Below, in pieces: positions 50,164 through 64,000 of a stretch of DNA of 64,000 bases. How positions within the stretch are numbered: the stretch's first letter is position 1; every line of letters starts with the position of its first letter. Source of the DNA: Fibrobacter sp. UWR2 (GTDB taxonomy: Bacteria; Fibrobacterota; Fibrobacteria; Fibrobacterales; Fibrobacteraceae); contig NZ_MWQE01000002.1 in NCBI RefSeq assembly GCF_002210285.1, forward strand, positions 124,001 to 188,000, read 5' to 3'. Made by a program: the position numbers and the translations under genes. Below the pieces are notes generated by a model that did no database searches, had not been told where the DNA came from, and worked only from the letters and a program-made list of their open reading frames with translations.

Positions 50164-51362
50164 ATCGCATTCTTGACATTTTTACGAAAGACGCTTTGGA
50201 TGCAGCTCGGGCGAATAATACCTACCGCACCATGCGTTTGATGGAAACGCCGGAATCGTCATGCGTGAAAATCCGCATGCCCAATGGCGCTTCGCAGGAA
50301 CAGATCCTGCTGGCTTCCAATTCTTACCTGGACTTGGCGAACGTCGACGAACTCAAGCAGGCGATGGCCCAGGCGGTTTTAGAGTGGGGGACTGGTAGCG
50401 GCGGCGCTCGGCTTACGACGGGCAACAAGACGCCCCATCAGGAACTGGAAGAATTTATCGCAAAATTCAAGGGCGAAGAATCCGCTATCACCTTCAATAC
50501 GGGCTACATGGCGAATGTCGGTACGATTTCGGCGTTGTGCGGCAAGAACGACTTTATCTTTAGCGATGAATTGAACCACGCGAGCATTATTGACGGAATT
50601 CGGTTGTCGCGAGCTAAGTGCTTTGTTTACAGGCATAACGACATGGCGGATTTGGATCGGGTTATTAAAGAGGCCGCGGCGACACTAGATGCGCGGCCCT
50701 TCCGTGGGCTTATTGTGACCGACGCTGTTTTCAGCATGGATGGCGATCTTGCAAATTTGCCGGAACTCCTACGCCTCGCGAAAGAAAATGATTGTCTCTT
50801 GATGATTGACGAGGCGCATGCCACGGGCGTGCTCGGCAAGACCGGGCGCGGGCTTGCCGAACACTACGGCTGTGCTCACGCCGATGTAACTATTGGCACT
50901 TTGAGCAAAGCCGTCGCCGCCGAGGGCGGCTTCGTGGCGGGCAAGCAACAGCTGATTGATTTCCTCCGCAACAAAGCCCGCAGCTTTATCTTTACGACTG
51001 CGATGGCCCCTGCTGTTGCCGCCGCAGCCTGCAACAACTTGCACTACATCGATGCACACCCTGAACGCGTGCAGAACTTGCGCGATAACGTGAAATTTTT
51101 CTGCGAAGCCTTGCAGCATGAAGGCGTGAAAGTTGAACAGTCTCCTTCGGCGATTGTCCCGATTGTCATTGGCGACGAGGCCCGCGCTTTGGAAATTTCT
51201 GCAAAACTCCAGAATGCGGGAATACTCATTCCTGCGATTCGTTATCCGACGGTTGCCAAGGGCCAAGCCCGCCTGCGCGCAAGCTTGATGGCCACACACA
51301 CGCACGAGCAACTTCAAGCCGCCGCAACAGTAATTGCGCAAGCAGTAAAGGAGTGTGTATGA
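50160..51362 (+). CDS. bioF: 8-amino-7-oxononanoate synthase
   Basis: 400 residues, alpha-oxoamine synthase family. Landmarks: LLASNSYLDLANVDELKQAM, GSGGARLTTGNKTPHQELEE, DEAHATGVLGKTGRGLAEHY, and the PLP lysine in TIGTLSKAVAAEGG. It condenses pimeloyl-CoA, the BioW product, with L-alanine to give KAPA. Overlaps bioW by 4 bp and bioD by 4 bp. Confidence 0.93.
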   Translation: MNRILDIFTKDALDAARANNTYRTMRLMETPESSCVKIRMPNGASQEQILLASNSYLDLANVDELKQAMAQAVLEWGTGSGGARLTTGNKTPHQELEEFIAKFKGEESAITFNTGYMANVGTISALCGKNDFIFSDELNHASIIDGIRLSRAKCFVYRHNDMADLDRVIKEAAATLDARPFRGLIVTDAVFSMDGDLANLPELLRLAKENDCLLMIDEAHATGVLGKTGRGLAEHYGCAHADVTIGTLSKAVAAEGGFVAGKQQLIDFLRNKARSFIFTTAMAPAVAAAACNNLHYIDAHPERVQNLRDNVKFFCEALQHEGVKVEQSPSAIVPIVIGDEARALEISAKLQNAGILIPAIRYPTVAKGQARLRASLMATHTHEQLQAAATVIAQAVKECV

Positions 51363-52024
51363 GTAAAGGATATTTCGTCACAGCCACCGGAACCGATGTC
51401 GGCAAGACCTTCATCACCGCCCTTCTCGTAAAAAAGTGGCGCGATTCCGGCATTGATGCGGGCTATTATAAGGCTGCCCTTAGCGGCGCAGAACTCCGTG
51501 ACGGCAAATGGGTTGCAGGTGATGCCGATTACGTGAAACGCATCGCAAATCTTCCCGATGCGCAAGAACAGCTCGTGAGTTATGTCTATAAAGAAGCTGT
51601 CTCTCCGCATCTCGCTGCCCGCAAAGAAGGCAATCCCGTAGAACTCGCGAAAGTCAAAGATGATTTTGATGCGGCCCGCAATCGCCACGAATTCATTTTC
51701 GCCGAAGGCAGCGGCGGCATTATTTGCCCCATCCGCTACGATGACCAGAAAATATTCCTCGTCGACATCATGAAAACGTTGGACCTTCCGCTGGTTATTG
51801 TTACGACGGCGGCTCTCGGCTCCATTAACGCTTGCGTGCTTACGGTAGAATACGCTCGCAGCCGCGGCCTCGATGTCTGCGGGCTCATCGTTAACCGCTA
51901 CGGCTCTAGCGGAAACTTGGAAATGGAAGACGACAACATCCGCATGATGCAAGACCTGACGGGGCTTGAAATCCTTGCAAAAGTAAAAAACGGCGACACC
52001 GATCTAGGTGTGCAACCGTTTTAA
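51359..52024 (+). CDS. bioD: dethiobiotin synthase
   Basis: 221 residues from ATG 51359 (AAGGAG 5 bp upstream). P-loop enzyme: FVTATGTDVGKTFITALLVK at the N-terminus, YKAALSG for the substrate loop, and FAEGSGGIICPI in the middle. It closes the ureido ring of dethiobiotin from diaminopelargonate, CO2 and ATP. Last gene of the operon; its start overlaps the bioF stop (ATGA). No clear terminator before the convergent CDF gene. Confidence 0.93.
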   Translation: MSKGYFVTATGTDVGKTFITALLVKKWRDSGIDAGYYKAALSGAELRDGKWVAGDADYVKRIANLPDAQEQLVSYVYKEAVSPHLAARKEGNPVELAKVKDDFDAARNRHEFIFAEGSGGIICPIRYDDQKIFLVDIMKTLDLPLVIVTTAALGSINACVLTVEYARSRGLDVCGLIVNRYGSSGNLEMEDDNIRMMQDLTGLEILAKVKNGDTDLGVQPF

Positions 52025-52050
52025 AAACTAAAGAAACAAATCAGTCGGCG

Positions 52051-53163
52051 CTACGATGCGTCGATATCGGCGGCGATATGTAAATCGTAGTCGGGGTAGG
52101 CTTCGCTGATTTCCTTGTGCAGGATGTCCAGACCTTCTTGAGGGTTGATTTCGAAGTTCATGACCACGTCAAAACGCATGGTGCGGTCTTCAAGGTTCAC
52201 ATAAAAGCCGTGGAGTTGCAATGCCCAAGGGTGCTCCTTTACCAACTTCAACACGTTGCTGCGAATTTTGGCAGCTTCGTCATTCTTGGTGTTGTGTGAA
52301 TACACGCCTACGCCCGTGAGAATCACGCCGGTTTCTTTGAGTACGCGTGCCTGTACCCTGCGGGTCAGTACGTCGACTTCTTCGACGGTCATGGTGTCGG
52401 GGAGTTCCATGTGCACGGAACCGAGAAACTTGTCTGGGCCGTAATTGTTGAGAATGACGTCGTAAGCGCCGCGGACTTGCGGTTCTTCGGTGAGTAGCGC
52501 CTTGATTTTCTTGACCAGGTCGCCATCGGCGCGCTTGCCCAGAATGTCGTCCAGGGTTTCGATCAGCATGCCGATGCCCGACTTGATGATGAATCCTGAA
52601 ATCACGAGGCCCACGTAGGCTTCAAGCGAAATGCCCGTGAGGATGAAGACGATGGCCGATGCCAGCACCGAAAGGGAGAGGATGGCGTCGAACAGCGCGT
52701 CTGCGCCCGAGGCGACGAGTGCACCCGAATTTACGCGTTTGCCCTGGCGCTTCACGAATTTGCCGAGCACGAGTTTTACCACCACCGCCGAGGCGATAAT
52801 CACCAGCGAAACTGTGGAGTAGTCTGCTGCTTCGGGGTGGATGATTTTCTTGACCGATTCCACCGCCGAGGTACCGCCGGCGTAGAGCACGATTGCCGCG
52901 ACCACCATCGCGCTCAGGTATTCGATTCGCCCGTAACCGAGCGGATGTTTTTTGTCGGGCAACTTGTTCGAAAGCTTTGCGCCCACAATCGTAATGACCG
53001 AGGAGAGTGCGTCGGAAAGGTTGTTCACCGCATCGAGCGTCACGGCGATGGAGTTTGTAGCAAAGCCGACGAACGCCTTGAACGCCGACAGCACGATGTT
53101 TGCTGCAATGCCGATAATACTTGTCCGAACAATGACCTTTTGGCGATTTTCCGTTTCGTTCAT
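52051..53163 (-). CDS. cation diffusion facilitator (CDF) transporter
   Basis: 370 residues from ATG 53163; the longer frame to 53331 covers an older gene remnant and has no ribosome site. Six helices with the CDF metal site NSIAVTLDAVNNLSDALSSV (Asp pair at helix 2) and SGADALFDAILSLSVLASA (helix 5), KKHPLGYGRIEYLSAMVVAA, then a cytosolic dimerisation domain (about 215-300) and a further alpha/beta tail to 370. It exports Zn, Fe or Mn by proton exchange; metal not assignable. Confidence 0.88.
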   Translation of the reverse strand: MNETENRQKVIVRTSIIGIAANIVLSAFKAFVGFATNSIAVTLDAVNNLSDALSSVITIVGAKLSNKLPDKKHPLGYGRIEYLSAMVVAAIVLYAGGTSAVESVKKIIHPEAADYSTVSLVIIASAVVVKLVLGKFVKRQGKRVNSGALVASGADALFDAILSLSVLASAIVFILTGISLEAYVGLVISGFIIKSGIGMLIETLDDILGKRADGDLVKKIKALLTEEPQVRGAYDVILNNYGPDKFLGSVHMELPDTMTVEEVDVLTRRVQARVLKETGVILTGVGVYSHNTKNDEAAKIRSNVLKLVKEHPWALQLHGFYVNLEDRTMRFDVVMNFEINPQEGLDILHKEISEAYPDYDLHIAADIDAS

Positions 53164-53229
53164 AAAATTGAATCCTTTTTTAGCGGAATGACTTGGGCGA
53201 TAAGCCAATCGTTCGCTTAAAGAAAATAG

Positions 53230-53318
53230 AAATAAAAGACATCTGGGACCATAAGGATCCGGGTCAGCAGCAGTCCTGGGTGCCGCAAGCCACATGGGAG
53301 TTTTTCGAGAAGTTCTAG
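53230..53318 (+). pseudogene. 3' remnant of an esterase-like gene
   Basis: A plus-strand frame ending at TAG 53316-53318 reads DIWDHKDPGQQQSWVPQA then TWEFFEKF. This looks like the C-terminus of a secreted alpha/beta-hydrolase esterase of the kind often placed next to xylanases (TWEFFEKF recalls their last helix). No start or upstream body remains; the CDF gene lies there on the other strand. Between this and 53433 only the GH30 promoter (TATAGT near 53402) is seen. Confidence 0.4.
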
Positions 53319-53432
53319 CGGATAAATACATCTTTCTGTTGTCAATTTATCAAAACGAATTCGAATAAAGCCCGATATTAAGCGAATTTTTCAACTTATT
53401 TTATAGTAAGTAAAGTTCGTATGGGAGGCTTT

Positions 53433-54929
53433 ATGTCGTTTTCATTTAAGGGATTTCCCTTTTTTGCAGGTTTTGTCGCGTTTTTGGGCACCCTCGCCAG
53501 TGCGGCAACGATTAACGTAGATATCGGCAAGGAATACCAGCGCATCAGCGGCTTTGGGGCTGCCTCGGCATGGGCCGGTTCCATCACCGACAAGAATGCC
53601 GCCTTTCTTTGGGACTCCACCAGTGGCGCCGGGCTTACGCTGCACCGCATCCGTATCGCCCCGGACGGCACCACATCTGAAACGAGTATCGCAAAAAAGG
53701 CGAGTGAATACGGCGTCAAAGTCTGGGCAGCCCCGTGGACATCTAGATACACCATAAATTACGACGGTGACAAAAAGCACCTGGATTTCAATCACGCTCA
53801 GGACTGGGCCAACACCATCTTGAAGTTTACGCAAGACATGCGGAAGGCTGGCGTTAATCTATATGCAATTTCGTCGCAAAACGAGCCCGACGGCACCGGC
53901 GACAACCACTACGAACCCGATGAATTGGCGCGTTGGGTCGGCGACTACCTTGGCCCCACCCTCGATACCACGGGCATCAAAATCATTGGCACCGAAGCTA
54001 TTAACTGGTACGGATTCCCCAATTACAAAAAAGCCTTCTTCAACAATCCCGCCGCCCTGAAATACACCGATATTTTTGGGACGCACGAATACGGCGGAGA
54101 CCCGGCGGCTTATCCCGAAATCCACGAAGCCGGCAAGGAATTCTGGGAAACCGAAGTCTATGATCTTGGAAGTAACAAGGAAGACGTGGGCATGGGAAGT
54201 GCTCTCCGCGTTGCAGGCGTAATCCATGACGCCCTGACTATTGCGAACATGAACGCCTGGCATTTCTGGTGGATTTATTCCTGCAGCGAAGCCAGTTGCG
54301 GCAACGGAGCCCTCTGGCCGCAAGGACAAGGCAACCCCGACAATGTGGAGCCTACCAAGCGACTCTGGGTCATGGGGAACTTCAGCCGCTTCGCGCGACC
54401 CGGCTCCTGGAGAATCGACGCCACCAAGAATCCCGAAAGAGATGTAAAGGTCACCGCCTACCGCGACTCCCTCAAGACGAAAATCGCAGTCGTCATTCTC
54501 AATTCCAAGAATGAGGAGTTCAAGGCGGACTTTGATTTCGGAAACACAAAAATTGGAAGTTTCAAACCCTACGTCACCGACGACAATAGCAACCTCAAAG
54601 AAGGAACCGAAGTCAAGGTTGATGGTACAAAGTGCAGTTTCAGCGTCCCGACCCGCAGTGCAACGACCATCGAATTCGTTCTGTGGCAGGAGCCAAAGGT
54701 TGAACCGCCTTCAGACTCTACCGATGCAATTGCCTTCGGAACGCATGCTGCGCCCCAAAACCTTCAAAGTACATATAAAGTATTTAGCCCGCTCGGCGCG
54801 TTCATCGGCGAATTCCAAGCCGGACATATCGGCGATCTCCGCAACGCCATGACAAACGCAGGCTTAAGACGCGGTGTGTATATGGTCAAATGCGGCAATG
54901 CGAAAATGCAACATATGATTTTGAAATAG
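53433..54929 (+). CDS. secreted GH30 glucuronoxylanase with T9SS-like C-terminal domain
   Basis: 498 residues from ATG 53433 (GGGAGG 5 bp upstream). Signal peptide FFAGFVAFLGTLASAATI. GH30 barrel: RISGFGAASAWAGSITDKNA, acid/base Glu150 in SSQNEPDGTG, nucleophile Glu241 in FWETEVYDLG, with the side beta-domain to about 425. RIRIAPDGTT and WWIYSC-like substrate-site parts fit xylan endo-cleavage guided by glucuronic acid (GH30_8, by memory). The last 70 residues (YKVFSPLGAFIGEFQAGHIG, RRGVYMVK) resemble a type IX sorting module. Confidence 0.87.
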   Translation: MSFSFKGFPFFAGFVAFLGTLASAATINVDIGKEYQRISGFGAASAWAGSITDKNAAFLWDSTSGAGLTLHRIRIAPDGTTSETSIAKKASEYGVKVWAAPWTSRYTINYDGDKKHLDFNHAQDWANTILKFTQDMRKAGVNLYAISSQNEPDGTGDNHYEPDELARWVGDYLGPTLDTTGIKIIGTEAINWYGFPNYKKAFFNNPAALKYTDIFGTHEYGGDPAAYPEIHEAGKEFWETEVYDLGSNKEDVGMGSALRVAGVIHDALTIANMNAWHFWWIYSCSEASCGNGALWPQGQGNPDNVEPTKRLWVMGNFSRFARPGSWRIDATKNPERDVKVTAYRDSLKTKIAVVILNSKNEEFKADFDFGNTKIGSFKPYVTDDNSNLKEGTEVKVDGTKCSFSVPTRSATTIEFVLWQEPKVEPPSDSTDAIAFGTHAAPQNLQSTYKVFSPLGAFIGEFQAGHIGDLRNAMTNAGLRRGVYMVKCGNAKMQHMILK

Positions 54930-54961
54930 CCCAGTTCAAGATATAAGGTTAGTTAAAGCAA

Positions 54962-54993
54962 AAAACGCAGGCTCGATTGAGTCTGCGCTTTTG
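54962..54993. terminator. bidirectional terminator between GH30 and carB
   Basis: Stem CGCAG-g-CTC-gatt-GAG-t-CTGCG with AAAAA before and CTTTT after. It lies 33 bp past the GH30 stop and 18 bp past the carB stop on the other strand. Confidence 0.75.
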
Positions 54994-55010
54994 GTATTAA
55001 AGGGCGTGGT

Positions 55011-61116
<6,106 letters not shown>

Positions 61117-61120
<4 letters not shown>

Positions 61121-61308
61121 ATATTGCTCGCTGTGTAATGAAAATCCGGATAAAAATAAAGGCAAAAGCCAGAAGCTTTTGCCAAACGATTGAAAACTTT
61201 AAAGACAGAAATGAAAATCAGATGCCCGGGGAGAGTCGCCTGGTTGCGTTGCGAGATTGCTGCAACGGCTGCGCTCAGGTGTGCCTCAATGGATTCCGAT
61301 ATTTTCAT
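61117..61308 (-). CDS. putative leader peptide of the carA-pyrG-carB operon, 63 residues
   Basis: ATG 61308 follows TATATT (61318-61323 on the minus strand) by 9 nt, so the transcript begins almost at this codon. The frame (MKISESIEAHLSAAVAAISQ, RNQATLPGHL, then a Phe-rich end) runs through a U-rich stretch and an intrinsic terminator and stops at TGA overlapping the carA ATG. This is the layout of the E. coli pyrBI leader, where translation close behind polymerase prevents termination when UTP is low. Function is inferred from layout only. Confidence 0.6.
61150..61183 (-). terminator. attenuator hairpin in the carA leader
   Basis: On the minus strand: GGCAAAAGC-ttctg-GCTTTTGCC followed by TTTATTTTTAT, 30 nt before the carA ATG and inside the leader-peptide frame. 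The upstream 50 nt are U-rich (ATTTTCATTTCTGTCTTT), fit for UTP-dependent pausing. Confidence 0.75.
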
Positions 61309-61482
61309 CGGACTCAAAATATAGTAAATCTTTTTCCCGTACGGGGAGAGTATTTTCAAATATTTTTTCAGATGCACGCGATATTTCACTTTTTGTAAAA
61401 GTCGTTTTTTTAAAAGCAATCCGCCGGCACAAGGCCGACGAATTGCATTTTGAGGTTCGGAGTACAGTTAACGGGGGAGTTG

Positions 61483-63603
<2,121 letters not shown>

Positions 63604-63807
63604 GGCAATCTCCTAGTTTGAAATTTTTCGTTATGCCATATGCAAAATGCATGCCAAAAACAAAAAATTGGCGAAATCCTTGCAAAAGCGGCAAATGTTG
63701 GCTTATTACAAAAAATTGAGGATTTCCAAAAAATGAAAAAACGTTTTGTGCTTTACGGATTATGTAAATCATCTGGAGGTGAATTTGACAATCATTTGCA
63801 AATTGAC

Positions 63808-63839
63808 TATATTTGAATTTGCGAATGAATTGCAAATTC
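63808..63839. promoter_or_regulatory. promoter and Fur-family operator
   Basis: TATATT at 63808-63813 is followed at once by the inverted repeat GAATTTGC (63815-63822), 9 bp, GCAAATTC (63832-63839). A further TTTGCAAA palindrome lies at 63793-63802, upstream of the -10. Both fit a repressor that blocks its own promoter; the gene downstream is a Fur-family regulator. Confidence 0.65.
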
Positions 63840-63877
63840 GTTTTTTGGCGAGACTCGCCACGGATCTGGAGACTGGT

Positions 63878-64000
63878 GTGGAATACAAGACACAAACACG
63901 GCAGATGATAATGGATTATATGGCCGAAAATCCCGATAGGATTTTCATGGCTTCCGAAATTGCCAAAAGTCTGTCCGAGGTTTCGCTGAGTACCATCTAC
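63878..64000 (+). CDS. Fur-family regulator, N-terminal part (cut by window edge)
   Basis: The first 41 codons from GTG 63878 (GGAG 6-8 bp upstream). TRQMIMDYMAENPDRIFMAS then EIAKSLSEVSLSTIY is the Fur/Zur/PerR winged-helix start, including the recognition-helix SLSTIY. The metal sites lie beyond the window, so Fur, Zur and PerR cannot be told apart. Divergent from the glutamine synthetase gene, with an inverted-repeat operator in its promoter. Confidence 0.8.
   Translation, partial: MEYKTQTRQMIMDYMAENPDRIFMASEIAKSLSEVSLSTIY

Overview
The window looks like a chromosome segment of a fibrolytic Fibrobacter-type bacterium (phylum Fibrobacterota). The evidence is a secreted GH30 glucuronoxylanase and a large surface protein with poly-Ser linkers and a type IX-like C-terminal module, a type III glutamine synthetase, a BioW-type biotin operon, and many small lipoproteins. 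This assignment is inference from gene content. Most promoters that can be recognised carry a TATATT -10 box, and several genes start only 6-7 nt after it with no Shine-Dalgarno.

Left part (1-15.7 kb): a redox and electrophile-stress region. It holds repeated families: exported alpha/beta-hydrolases, cyclophilin-like lipoproteins and flavodoxins, plus PhzF, a Bcr-type MFS pump, GNAT and PAP2 proteins. Two regulators can be tied to binding sites. The AraC protein (2822-3667) has a 21-bp-period direct repeat at the same distance from two promoters. The LysR protein (34639-35442) has the box TATGCG-N5-CGCATA 44-45 bp upstream of four -10 boxes spread over 34 kb, and at its own promoter. At 10.5-13.6 kb lies a compact ADP-ribosylation operon: degenerate metallo-beta-lactamase protein, Rrf2 regulator, zinc-type macrodomain and SirTM-like sirtuin, with a large dyad operator around its promoter.

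Middle part (15.8-33.8 kb): a defence island, visibly AT-richer than its flanks. It has an AbiE toxin-antitoxin pair and a seven-gene set: adenine methylase, specificity subunit, NERD / pseudokinase / kinase / ATPase protein, a DptG-like protein, an 1837-residue protein with a HerA/FtsK-type ATPase, a HEPN protein and a protein with two ExoX-C-like modules. There is no HsdR. The core resembles the methylation-associated defence system (MADS). A possible PD-(D/E)xK motif lies inside the 1837-residue protein.

From 34 to 46 kb: LysR-regulon genes (ABM monooxygenase, flavodoxin, carboxymuconolactone decarboxylase-cupin), an exported aldo-keto reductase, a surface protein with a partner gene of unknown function, a DUF1016 nuclease gene flanked by ~45-bp direct repeats, a GNAT toxin with a 55-residue antitoxin, and a flavodoxin pseudogene.

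Right part (46-64 kb): core genes: tatAC, bioA-bioW-bioF-bioD, a CDF transporter, the GH30 enzyme, the carA-pyrG-carB operon preceded by what looks like a pyrBI-style leader peptide and attenuator, glutamine synthetase III, and the start of an autoregulated Fur-family gene. No tRNA, rRNA, CRISPR array or transposase was seen.
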